18,602 nt of DNA, taken from positions 1 to 18,602 of the forward strand of contig CAZPMT010000110.1 in NCBI GenBank assembly GCA_964587655.1, written 5' to 3'. Source of the stretch: CAZPMT01 sp964587655. GTDB taxonomy: Bacteria; Hydrogenedentota; Hydrogenedentia; Hydrogenedentales; SLHB01. Made by a program: the position numbers and the translations under genes. Of the stretch, positions 7,183 through 14,239 are shown in pieces (within the stretch, counting starts at the first letter, position 1; the number at the start of each line of letters is the position of its first letter). The notes below the pieces were generated by a model. It saw nothing but the letters and a program-made list of their open reading frames with translations, had not been told where the DNA came from and did not search any database.

Positions 7183-9651
7183 ATGAATAAACGCGAGAGG
7201 CATCAAGAGGGAATGGCACTGATCCTTGCCTTGCTGGCGATCATTACCATACTGGCGGCGACGGCCCTTGTCATGGGAAGCGTGCAGAACGCGAAGCGCG
7301 ATACCGACAGCGCCGTAAACGCCGTCCTTCTCGAGGAGGCATGCAAGGCCGGGATCGACATCGGCATCGAACAAGCGTGGAACCAGTACATCACCGGGCG
7401 CGGAAACACGACCGGCAACCTGGCTTCCTACCATGTCTTCATCGACGCCATGGTGCTCAATAACGAAGATATCAACCGGAACGGGTTCCGCGACGGAAAC
7501 GAGCGGGACTTCAACGGAAACGGATCGTTCGAGATCGGCGCGGCCGCGTCGATTGTCTCCGAGGACAATCCACGCTTGCTTGACTCGGGGGCGGAGATTG
7601 CCTCTCTCGTGGTCGACCGCACGGACGACGTAACCGGAGTGGTCCTGACTCTCCACGCGACGGGACGCCTGGGCGGTCTCACGAAAACGGCCATACAGGC
7701 GTTGCGCGTCTCGGGCGCGCGTTTTACCGGATTCCAGTTCGCGGTCCTCGCGAATAACATCAACTGCATCCTGTGCCATGCGGAATTCCACCAAAACGAC
7801 CTCCTGCTGAACAACGATCCCACCCAATACGGGAACTTCGACCGCGTCAAGATCGCCTCACTGGAATCCCTCCTCATTCGCAAGACTGAGGCCGACTCGC
7901 GTGTGGCGGGCACGACGTACACCCGCGGTCGCGTATACAACAAGGACGGCACGCTGCTCGACGCCGCCGGCATCGCGTCTTCGGATCTTCGCGGATGGGG
8001 TTTCAGCGATCAGAACGGCAAGATCGTGCAGGATCCGGCCAACGGCGCCATGTCGGAAACAGGGCTCTCCAATGCCACCGTAGACTCAGAGGGGCAACTT
8101 CACCAGTTCGCGAATCTGTACCTCGACTATCCCACTGAAAAGGAAGATATGACCGACGGTGAGCTCCCGCTCAATTTTCCGTCGCCGTTCCCCGATGACA
8201 ACGGAGATCGCAAGGTCAACCCAGAGGAGTTCGAGAAATACGTGATCAGCGCCAACGGTTCGATCAACTTCGAATTGCCGCCGGAAGAGGCCGGCGGCAC
8301 GATCACGGCTGGCGTGGCCTATGGCGTACCGTCCGGCGCTACGTATACCGGCACGTCGCTTCCGACGGCTTCGGACGCCGGCACCCTCGCCCAGCTTGCC
8401 AACGAGGGCGCGTATGAAGGGAACCTGATCCTCGTAGGCACCGACGACGATCCGATTGTCATCGAGAACAAAGTGGCCATCAACGGCGACCTCGTAATCA
8501 AAGGCCAGATCAAAGGCCGAGGCCAGCTAATGGTCTCCGGCAACGTCTACGTGGTGGGCGACGTGACCTACGCCGATGCGGCCGGCGAGTTCGGCGAAGC
8601 GGCGGACGGAACCGAAAACGCGTTCGCACTTGAAGCCGGCGGGAACATCCTCATGGGCGACTACGTCACCATACGCGCCAAAAACAACTACAAGGCCGTT
8701 TCGACGGGACCCAATACGTACAATGATGTCGTCGACACCTACGTCTGGCAAGGCAAATTCATCCGGGTCGATACCGCGAACTCGAATGCGACCATGAGCA
8801 GCGGCAAGACCACGGCAGTCGGGTATTTCGATGCGGCCGTGGCTGATGCGGGTGCTCCGACCGGTACAACGCAAACCTGGACGTATACCTCCGGCGGCAA
8901 GACGCACACCGTGTATGAGAAGCCCGAGGGCATGTTCAGTTTCACGACCTCTGAACTCATGCTCTTCAATCGCATGGAGCGTCAGAAGGCGGCGCCGCCC
9001 GGAAACGCGGACTACAACGCAACTTACTACATCCCGGGGTACACTCCGCGCTACTACAAGCTTCGCGACGGCGCACCCATCTATCAATACCGCGTTACAG
9101 GCAGTACGTCGGCGAGCCTCAAGGAGCACGCGGTGAACTACCTCAGCCCGGGTGTCGAGACGCTTTCGGAAAGCCCAGCCGACCCGACGTACATAGGCAG
9201 CAACGCCACCGTGTTGAGCCTGAGCCCGCAGGCCAACTGGATCACTGAAAGCACGCTCCGCCAGATCTGGTTCGAGGACGAGCAGTGGCGCCAGACGCAG
9301 GCGAACCCCGACCCGGCGGATCCGGACCGTTACCGCGTACCGTGGCGTTTTGACGGGTTGCTCTACACGAACAACTGCATCTTCGGCGTCACCCGCGGCA
9401 ACACGCGACACGGCTCGCGGACTTACGGAATGATGATCGTCCGAGGCGCTATTGTTTGCGCGGACCTCGGGATGCTCGTCGCCGACAGCGGGCATACGGC
9501 CGAATACAAACCCGACGGCACCGTCGATCCGTATTACTGTGGTCTGCGTCTATACTACGACAAGCGCGTGGACGCCTTCCTAAACGTGGAAGACCCGACG
9601 CAGGTCCAGTTCGCACGGCTTGCGTTCCAGTACGAGCAGCCGGAGTCGTAG
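7183..9651 (+). CDS. Large PilX-like pilus assembly/surface protein with a CXXCH motif
   Basis: About 822 residues. The N-terminus (HQEGMALILALLAIITILAA) resembles PilX-type proteins: short basic head, EGMAL, a hydrophobic helix, then an amphipathic stretch. The rest is far larger than ordinary PilX (about 150-200 residues). It carries EF-hand-like loops at 96-107 (DINRNGFRDGNE), near 109-117, and a canonical one at 338-349 (DDNGDRKVNPEE). A single CILCH sits at 195-199 with a further His203. A beta-rich repeat-like patch follows near 420-460 (GDLVIKGQIKGRGQL). It may be a large pilus-tip or pseudopilus protein. The start at 7183 is preceded by GAGAAAGGA; the TTG at 7156 is in frame but less likely. 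Last gene of the operon. Confidence 0.78.
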   Translation: MNKRERHQEGMALILALLAIITILAATALVMGSVQNAKRDTDSAVNAVLLEEACKAGIDIGIEQAWNQYITGRGNTTGNLASYHVFIDAMVLNNEDINRNGFRDGNERDFNGNGSFEIGAAASIVSEDNPRLLDSGAEIASLVVDRTDDVTGVVLTLHATGRLGGLTKTAIQALRVSGARFTGFQFAVLANNINCILCHAEFHQNDLLLNNDPTQYGNFDRVKIASLESLLIRKTEADSRVAGTTYTRGRVYNKDGTLLDAAGIASSDLRGWGFSDQNGKIVQDPANGAMSETGLSNATVDSEGQLHQFANLYLDYPTEKEDMTDGELPLNFPSPFPDDNGDRKVNPEEFEKYVISANGSINFELPPEEAGGTITAGVAYGVPSGATYTGTSLPTASDAGTLAQLANEGAYEGNLILVGTDDDPIVIENKVAINGDLVIKGQIKGRGQLMVSGNVYVVGDVTYADAAGEFGEAADGTENAFALEAGGNILMGDYVTIRAKNNYKAVSTGPNTYNDVVDTYVWQGKFIRVDTANSNATMSSGKTTAVGYFDAAVADAGAPTGTTQTWTYTSGGKTHTVYEKPEGMFSFTTSELMLFNRMERQKAAPPGNADYNATYYIPGYTPRYYKLRDGAPIYQYRVTGSTSASLKEHAVNYLSPGVETLSESPADPTYIGSNATVLSLSPQANWITESTLRQIWFEDEQWRQTQANPDPADPDRYRVPWRFDGLLYTNNCIFGVTRGNTRHGSRTYGMMIVRGAIVCADLGMLVADSGHTAEYKPDGTVDPYYCGLRLYYDKRVDAFLNVEDPTQVQFARLAFQYEQPES

Positions 9652-9652
9652 T

Positions 9653-9671
9653 GGCAGACTGACAGTCTGCC
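9653..9671. repeat. Palindrome GGCAGACTGACAGTCTGCC, copy 2
   Basis: Identical to the copy at 1734-1752, including the following CCAC. It begins one base after the stop codon of the PilX-like gene. It would form a strong hairpin at the 3' end of that operon, though without a T-run. Confidence 0.8.
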
Positions 9672-9712
9672 CCACGAGTGCGGCTAACTGCCAGGATTGC
9701 CTCGCGGTCATC

Positions 9713-9739
9713 ACAGTTTGTCAAACCCCGACAAACTGT
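9713..9739 (+). repeat. ACAGTTTGTC hairpin repeat, copy B
   Basis: Perfect 10-base arms with loop AAACCCC. It ends about 20 bases before the AGGAGGG ribosome binding site of the HEAT-repeat gene, in the same orientation as copy A. Confidence 0.9.
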
Positions 9740-9771
9740 TGGAGTATGTGAAACGGAAGAAGGAGGGCCAT

Positions 9772-10734
9772 ATGGAAGTTCACAGACAGGTGAGGTGCGC
9801 GCGTCCCGAGGCGGCACTGCCGAAAGGTATATTCGCGGTGTTCTTGCTGATGCTGCTCGCGGGGGTATCAGCCTCGGCGGACACGATCTATCTGAAAGAC
9901 GGATCGAGCCTCGACGGCACGGTGAAACAGAGTGACGCGGATAAAGTGTTGATCGAGATCGGCAAGGGACAGATGACCTTATCGCCTGCGGATGTGGCTC
10001 GCATCGAAAAGAACGACAAGACCGGCAGCGAGAAGAACCTGAGCATACTCCGCGCGAAGCAACACACGGATGACTTGTACCAACGGACTGGTCTCACGGC
10101 GCAACAGCGCGACGATGTCCGCGCGGCCATGGATCCCCTCTGGTCGCCGGACGAGGCCCAGCGCACGGACGCCCGAAAGAAGCTTCTCGCCATGAACAAG
10201 GAAATGCCCGTGTTCAAGTATCTCGAATCGTACCTGCCCTATGCGAAGAATCTCATCGCGCCCGAGATCATGACGACGCTCGTCCAAATGGACCCTGCCA
10301 AGGCCAAAGACACCGTGCTGTCGTTCACGCAGAACCCCGATCCCGTCAGCCGGTCCAAGGCCCTCGAATTGGCCGCCTCATACAGGAACGACGGCGACCT
10401 CGACACGATTGCGCGCGGACTCGTGGACGTCGATAACACCGTACGAATTGCCGCCGCACGCGCCGTCGCCATTGCAGGCGGGAAACGCGCGACGCCCGCG
10501 CTCATCGAGGAGCTAAAGAGCGCCGATCCCAGGGTCCGGAATGCCTCGCGGGAAGCGCTGAAATATCTGTGGAGCACCGGCGGCGTCAATGTGGACTTGA
10601 GCACACTCGAGGAATGGGGCGCCTTTTGGAACGGCAAGGCCCATGCATTCAAGGAGCCCATCAGCGTTTCCGCGCTTACACCTCTCGTCTCTCCTGAAGA
10701 CCTTGCGAAGGCGGGCTCAAGCCACGACGAATAG
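9772..10734 (+). CDS. Exported HEAT-repeat protein
   Basis: About 320 residues. A signal peptide is visible (hydrophobic core around 20-32, then SASA|D with likely cleavage after Ala36). The mature protein begins DTIYLKDGSSLDG, a small beta domain with a 'KDG..L.G.V' pattern common at the start of exported proteins in environmental bacteria. A helical region follows, and at about 190-270 are HEAT-like repeats (VRIAAARAVAIAGG, then VRNASREALKYL). No catalytic motif is seen; HEAT repeats usually bind protein partners. The start at 9772 has AAGGAGGG 5 bases upstream and gives a proper signal peptide; upstream in-frame codons read through the hairpin repeat. It may be co-transcribed with the pilin cluster 120 bases upstream or have its own promoter. 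Confidence 0.78.
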   Translation: MEVHRQVRCARPEAALPKGIFAVFLLMLLAGVSASADTIYLKDGSSLDGTVKQSDADKVLIEIGKGQMTLSPADVARIEKNDKTGSEKNLSILRAKQHTDDLYQRTGLTAQQRDDVRAAMDPLWSPDEAQRTDARKKLLAMNKEMPVFKYLESYLPYAKNLIAPEIMTTLVQMDPAKAKDTVLSFTQNPDPVSRSKALELAASYRNDGDLDTIARGLVDVDNTVRIAAARAVAIAGGKRATPALIEELKSADPRVRNASREALKYLWSTGGVNVDLSTLEEWGAFWNGKAHAFKEPISVSALTPLVSPEDLAKAGSSHDE

Positions 10735-10808
10735 GACGCCCCTGGCGGGAAAGGAGCCACGATCCCGCATTCGTTCGATCCTCGAATGACTTTGACTTGG
10801 CGCTTCAG

Positions 10809-10983
10809 CCTAGATTCGGCAATTGGAGACAGTTGGGCTTGTCCAAGTAGTGGACAAAGTGGACGTTGTGGACAAAGTGGACGCAACCCTGCAGGTGATC
10901 CTTTTCGGCGTCCACGTCGTCCACAAAGTCCACGCCGTCCACCATTTCGGGAAGCACGTTCAATCTTGACTGCCGAATCTAGG
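10809..10983. repeat. Inverted-repeat element with a periodic GTGGAC hairpin
   Basis: Ends are perfect 13-base inverted repeats CCTAGATTCGGCA (10809-10821) and its complement (10971-10983). Inside, GTGGAC occurs four times at exact 9-base spacing (10850-10882), then after about 27 bases GTCCAC occurs four times at 9-base spacing (10910-10942). The hexamers can pair four-to-four, while the 3-base spacers mostly do not. The size (175 bases) and termini suggest a miniature non-coding element. Confidence 0.8.
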
Positions 10984-11001
10984 TTCAGAATTCCCGCTAC
11001 A

Positions 11002-11031
11002 TTGACTTCGCGTGCTATTCCCTGCGATAAT
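11002..11031 (+). promoter_or_regulatory. Sigma-70 promoter of the AICAR transformylase gene
   Basis: TTGACT (11002-11007), an 18-base spacer and GATAAT (11026-11031), five of six matches in each box. It lies 18 bases beyond the repeat element and about 155 bases upstream of the start codon. Confidence 0.6.
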
Positions 11032-11187
11032 CCGTCCGGTAAACAACGAGTCGTCGCGACTGGCGAGCTGGCGTGGATATAACCACGGGGAAGCGGCGGC
11101 CGTCGGAACCTGCCGATCGCCTGGGCGCCAAGAAAGAAGCGCTTGGGCGCGTTCTGTTTCTTGGGGACTTCGAATAGGAGACAAGCG

Positions 11188-12306
11188 ATGGTTGAGAAAG
11201 ATCTGAAGGAGATGTACCGGACGCGGACCGAGGGGGATTTCCCGGAGGAAATCACCGTAATCGGGAAGAGGTACGTCAAAGTAGAGCAATTGCGGTATGG
11301 CACGAACCCGCACCAGCCCGCCGCGTTCTACCGTCCGGCGGACGGCAAGAACCTTGTGCTCGGAGCCTACAAACTCCTGAAGACGGGAAAGAGCGGCCTG
11401 TCACAGACCAACATCGAGGACATGCACCACGCGGTTGGCATCCTGAAGTACCTCGAGCGCCCGGCGTGCGCGGTCATGAAGCATTGCAATCCTTCCGGCG
11501 CGGCCATCCAGACAGGCGCGATGCCGCTGGTCGAGGTCTACCAGCGCGCGCGCGACGCCGACCCGCAGGCGGCTTTCGGCGGAGTCGTCGTATTCAATGC
11601 GACGGTCGATGCACCTACCGCGGAAGAGATCATGCAAACCGTTATCGAGGGTGTCGGGGCGCCCGGTTTCGCGCCGGACGCGCTCGAAGTCCTCAACGAT
11701 GCGGACCGGTTCAAGCGCAACAGGGAACTCCGGATCATCGAGTTGCCCGGCTTTGCTAGATTGCCGAAGTTCATCGACGAGGGCACGGACGTGCTCGAGA
11801 TGAAGGTCTTCGACGATGGCAGCATAATCCTCGCGCAACCGTACCTTTCGCGCGTCAAGAGCGTCGCGGACCTCGTACTCGCGTACAATGAACACAAGAC
11901 AAAGGGGCGCATCGACATCGCCCGCAAGCCCACCGCGCGCGAGCTCGACGATCTCCTCTTCGCATGGTACGTGAACATCCACGTCCGGTCGAACGGATGC
12001 GTCATCGTGAAGAACGGTCAGACGATCTGCGTGGGTACCGGCGAACAGGATCGCGTCGGGGCCGTGCAGAAGGCGCTCGGGAAGGCGAAGGAGAAGTACA
12101 AAGGGAACGAAACGCTCGATGGCGCCGCGATGTCCTCCGACGGTTTCTTCCCGTTCCGCGACGCTGTGGATGCGGCGACGGAAAAGGGCATCCGCGCCAT
12201 TGTGCAGCCGGGCGGAAGCGTTAACGACTACGAGGCGATCCAGGCCTGCAACGAAGCCGGCGCCACGATGGTTTTCAGCATGGAGCGCTGCTTCTCGCAC
12301 CACTGA
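11188..12306 (+). CDS. AICAR formyltransferase, stand-alone (PurH C-terminal type)
   Basis: About 372 residues, corresponding to the AICAR transformylase half of PurH, which transfers a formyl group from 10-formyl-tetrahydrofolate to AICAR in the ninth step of purine synthesis. Family motifs are LRYGTNPHQPAAFY near the N-terminus, MKHCNPSGAA with the catalytic Lys-His pair, and the C-terminal SDGFFPFRDAVD and IVQPGGSVND. Ordinary PurH has about 520 residues; the N-terminal IMP cyclohydrolase (MGS-like) domain of about 150-200 residues is absent, and no cyclohydrolase is encoded upstream. The start at 11188 has TAGGAG 7 bases upstream. Closing the ring to IMP needs another gene elsewhere. A single-gene unit ending at the hairpin at 12336-12365. 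Confidence 0.92.
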   Translation: MVEKDLKEMYRTRTEGDFPEEITVIGKRYVKVEQLRYGTNPHQPAAFYRPADGKNLVLGAYKLLKTGKSGLSQTNIEDMHHAVGILKYLERPACAVMKHCNPSGAAIQTGAMPLVEVYQRARDADPQAAFGGVVVFNATVDAPTAEEIMQTVIEGVGAPGFAPDALEVLNDADRFKRNRELRIIELPGFARLPKFIDEGTDVLEMKVFDDGSIILAQPYLSRVKSVADLVLAYNEHKTKGRIDIARKPTARELDDLLFAWYVNIHVRSNGCVIVKNGQTICVGTGEQDRVGAVQKALGKAKEKYKGNETLDGAAMSSDGFFPFRDAVDAATEKGIRAIVQPGGSVNDYEAIQACNEAGATMVFSMERCFSHH

Positions 12307-12335
12307 GACAGTGGAAGAGGCTCTTCAAAACAGCA

Positions 12336-12365
12336 ACGCCCCGGGGCCGTCAAGCCTCGGGGCGT
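12336..12365. terminator. Bidirectional terminator-like hairpin
   Basis: An 11-base stem (12336-12346 with 12355-12365, one G-T wobble) and an 8-base loop lie between two convergent genes. On the minus strand the stem is followed by TGCTGTTTTG, a modest T-run, so it suits the flagellin-flaG unit best. On the plus strand no T-run follows. Confidence 0.7.
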
Positions 12366-12389
12366 GCCTGATTCGTGCCCGATTCGCCG

Positions 12390-12749
12390 TCAGACCTTCT
12401 GGTCGAACAGCTTGCCGATGATTTCGCGGAACCGGGCTGCAATCTTAAGCGCTTCCTCGGGAGGAATCTGCCTAATCACTTCGTTGTTCTGACCCATGAT
12501 TTGGGCGACGATCCGTTTGCTGGCCTCGTCGATCCGCAGTCGCGTTCCTGACCGCTGCATGGCGGGATTGTTCTGCGCCGTGCTGGCGGCCTGTACCGCA
12601 CGCTCCTCGCCCGCGCGGGGTTTCTCCCGCACTTCGGGAGCGGCTTTTCCAGTTGCTTCAGCGGCGTTCGGCCGAGAAGCAGGAGCGCGCGCGGCCGAAG
12701 CAGCCAACAGGACGGTCGCGTCCTGGCCGTTCACGCTACGCACTCCCAT
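12390..12749 (-). CDS. flaG: FlaG family protein
   Basis: A 119-residue protein. The last 50 residues match the FlaG family: LRIDEASKRIVAQIMGQNN, then EVIRQIPPEEALKIAARF, and a hydrophobic-basic end. The first 70 residues are low-complexity, rich in Ala, Glu and Arg, as is common in FlaG. FlaG proteins affect flagellar filament length, by a mechanism not fully known. The gene follows the flagellin gene by 31 bases and has AAAGGAG 6 bases before its ATG, so it should be co-transcribed with flagellin. The terminator-like hairpin lies 24 bases after its stop. Confidence 0.9.
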   Translation of the reverse strand: MGVRSVNGQDATVLLAASAARAPASRPNAAEATGKAAPEVREKPRAGEERAVQAASTAQNNPAMQRSGTRLRIDEASKRIVAQIMGQNNEVIRQIPPEEALKIAARFREIIGKLFDQKV

Positions 12750-12780
12750 ACTTCGTCTCCTTTACGGTTCTGGGACCCGG

Positions 12781-13596
12781 CTAACTCAACAGTTGCAGCG
12801 CCGTCTGGGGAACGAGGTTGGCTTGCGCCAGTACGGATGTACCCGCACTGACCAGGATCTGGTTGCGAGTGAAGGAAATCGTCTCCTTGGCGATGTCGGC
12901 ATCGCGGATCGCGCTTTGGGACGCGGCCGAGTTCTCCTCCTGGATGGCCAGGGTATTGATGGTGAACTCGAGGCGGTTCTGGTACGCGCCCAGCGTGCTC
13001 CGCAACGTCGTGACGCTCTTCAACGCATTGTCGATAGTGCTGATGGCCGAAACCGCGGTTGCCATCGTGGACACCCGGACTATGCTCACGCCCAGTTCAG
13101 TTGTCTTTGCGCCGGTGAGTGCGATGGTGAGCGTTTGGCTCACCATGGCTCCCGACTGCAACGTGATCGTCTGCGCGGAACTCAGAACAGAGATCCCGTT
13201 GAACTGAGTCGTCGTCGCAATGTCGTCGATCTGGCTCAGCAACTGCAACACTTCGCTGTCGATAGCAAGACGGTTGCTCGTGCTCTGAGTGCCGTTGGCC
13301 GCCTGGACCGCCAATTCGCGGATACGCTGCAGAATGTTGGTGGTCTCGCTCAAGGCGCCTTCGGCTGTCTGCACGAGGCTGACACCGTCTTGCGCATTTC
13401 GCTGGGCCTGTTGGGTGCCGCGCACCACGGAGCCGAATCCCTCCGCGATAGCCAGACCCGCCGCATCATCGGCCGCATTGTTGATTCGCAGGCCGCTGGA
13501 CAACCGTTGCAACGACCTGTTCAGTTCTTGCGTTGAACGGTTGAGAACCCGGCTTGTGTTCAGCGCCGGTACATTCGTGTTGATCCTGAGTCCCAT
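12781..13596 (-). CDS. fliC: Flagellin
   Basis: A 271-residue flagellin, the subunit of the flagellar filament exported through the flagellar type III system. The N-terminal D0/D1 part is typical (MGLRINTNVPALNTSR, then LSSGLRINNAADDAAGLAIAE), as is the C-terminal part (RDADIAKETISFTRNQIL, then ANLVPQTALQLLS). The surface-exposed middle is short, so it is a minimal-size flagellin. The start at 13596 has GGAGGA 7 bases upstream. The ribosome binding site overlaps a CsrA-like site. The gene lies downstream of a truncated paralogue with a similar leader and upstream of flaG. I see no sigma-28 promoter of its own, so transcription may come from the promoter at 14289-14315. Confidence 0.97.
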   Translation of the reverse strand: MGLRINTNVPALNTSRVLNRSTQELNRSLQRLSSGLRINNAADDAAGLAIAEGFGSVVRGTQQAQRNAQDGVSLVQTAEGALSETTNILQRIRELAVQAANGTQSTSNRLAIDSEVLQLLSQIDDIATTTQFNGISVLSSAQTITLQSGAMVSQTLTIALTGAKTTELGVSIVRVSTMATAVSAISTIDNALKSVTTLRSTLGAYQNRLEFTINTLAIQEENSAASQSAIRDADIAKETISFTRNQILVSAGTSVLAQANLVPQTALQLLS

Positions 13597-13603
13597 ATTT
13601 CAT

Positions 13604-13639
13604 TCCTCCATGAGTGGCTGGAGGGCATCCTTACCCTCC
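13604..13639 (-). promoter_or_regulatory. Two-site CsrA-like element in the flagellin leader
   Basis: In the RNA, a hairpin (arms GGAGGG and CCCUCC, 13639-13634 and 13625-13620) presents UAAGGAUG in its loop; a U-G pair would leave a hexaloop AAGGAU. Six bases later UCAUGGAGGA (13613-13604) overlaps the ribosome binding site and fits the CsrA consensus at every defined position. The two GGA cores are about 21 bases apart, suitable for one CsrA dimer. This is like the hag leader of Bacillus. Binding is inferred. Confidence 0.6.
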
Positions 13640-13795
13640 GTTATGACTGTTTTCCCTGTTCTTAGTCTCTGTCCCTGCACGCCGTTCACATTCAGCATGC
13701 AGGCCTTGCCACGGGCCGACTATGCGGTAGCCGTCCGTCGAGGGTGGCGACATCACCTCCTTTGCTTTCAGGTTACCGTGCTACATGTCCGCTTG

Positions 13796-13840
13796 CGGGG
13801 CGATCCCGCCCCGTCAAACCTGCTTAGCGGGGATATCCCC
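13796..13840 (-). promoter_or_regulatory. Two GC-rich hairpins between the truncated and full flagellin genes
   Basis: Reading the minus strand after the short flagellin gene: the palindrome GGGGATATCCCC (13840-13829), then CGGGGCG-GGAT-CGCCCCG (13813-13796), a 7-base stem with a tetraloop. Neither has a T-run. They could slow polymerase, protect RNA ends or mark a processing point between the two flagellin messages. The 275-base gap around them holds no supported gene. Confidence 0.45.
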
Positions 13841-13870
13841 ACCCCATGATGCGATTTCCGAACTCCGGGC

Positions 13871-14026
13871 CTAGCGGAGCAATTGCAGTGCCGTCTGCGG
13901 AACGGCATTCGCCTGTGCGGGGACCGACGCGCCAGCGCCGGCAAGGGTGTTGAACCCCTCTGGGGATCTTCGCGGAACGCGGCTTGCCTTAGCGGCGGCC
14001 GCGTTGGTATTGACCCTCGGTCCCAT
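13871..14026 (-). pseudogene. Truncated flagellin paralogue, 51 codons, reading frame intact
   Basis: A 51-residue reading frame joins both ends of a flagellin. It begins MGPRVNTN, followed by ASRV and RRSPE, aligning with MGLRINTN, TSRV and NRSTQ of the full gene. It ends GASVPAQANAVPQTALQLLR against GTSVLAQANLVPQTALQLLS. About 220 middle codons are missing, yet the frame is open from ATG to TAG. GGAGGA lies 8 bases before the ATG, and it has the best flagellar promoter in the window. Several Leu-to-Pro changes (positions 3, 18 and in ASVPAQ) would break the coiled-coil D0 helices, which argues for a decaying copy. It cannot build filament. It could still be translated as a leader or decoy peptide. 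Confidence 0.8.
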
Positions 14027-14034
14027 AGTACTGT

Positions 14035-14077
14035 TCCTCCGTGAGTGGTTGGTCCACGTCGCGCTTCCTTGCGCGAC
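14035..14077 (-). promoter_or_regulatory. Two-site CsrA-like element in the truncated-flagellin leader
   Basis: A perfect 7-base stem GUCGCGC/GCGCGAC (14077-14071 and 14064-14058) closes the hexaloop AAGGAA, the preferred CsrA/RsmE presentation of ANGGA. Thirteen bases later UCACGGAGGA (14044-14035) covers the ribosome binding site and again fits the CsrA consensus. The cores are about 28 bases apart. The stem sequence differs completely from that at 13620-13639 while loop and site agree. Confidence 0.62.
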
Positions 14078-14239
14078 TCCTTTGGCGAGACACCGTGCAT
14101 CCCTGCGCCGACGCTCGCATCCCTACTGTGCGCAAGCCCCACCAAGAAGACCGGTTTGCGGTACCGGGCGTCTCGGCCCATTTGGAGCCTGCGCGACCCG
14201 CCGTCACATGCCGACGGGTTGTCGCCTTCCGTTACTACC

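Larger units (their letters stand above)
10735..11187 (+). other. Intergenic region with a repeat element and the purH-type promoter
   Basis: About 450 bases without a supported gene. A weak hairpin (CATTCG/CGAATG, 10768-10773 and 10783-10788) lies after the HEAT gene. Then come the large inverted-repeat element (10809-10983), a good sigma-70 promoter (11002-11031) and a leader of about 150 bases. Confidence 0.6.

Noticed and set aside
8527..9495. Minus-strand open frame of 322 codons within the PilX-like gene
   Set aside because: Shadow of the plus-strand gene. No ribosome binding site or recognisable domain, and Arg/Val-rich composition typical of a GC-rich antisense frame.
13640..13670. 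Possible second sigma-28 promoter (TAAGAACA to GTCATAA on the minus strand) before the full flagellin
   Set aside because: The spacing is about 8 instead of 11 bases and the boxes match poorly.
13690..13720. Possible sigma-54 promoter (TGGCAAGGCCTGCAT on the minus strand) before the full flagellin
   Set aside because: The GG and GC elements are 8 bases apart, not the required 10, so it does not fit sigma-54.
13631..13756. 40-codon minus-strand frame just after AAAGGAGGTGATG in the flagellin leader
   Set aside because: The ATG overlaps the ribosome binding site with almost no spacing, and the product resembles nothing known. The GGAGG there may instead be another GGA-type protein-binding site.
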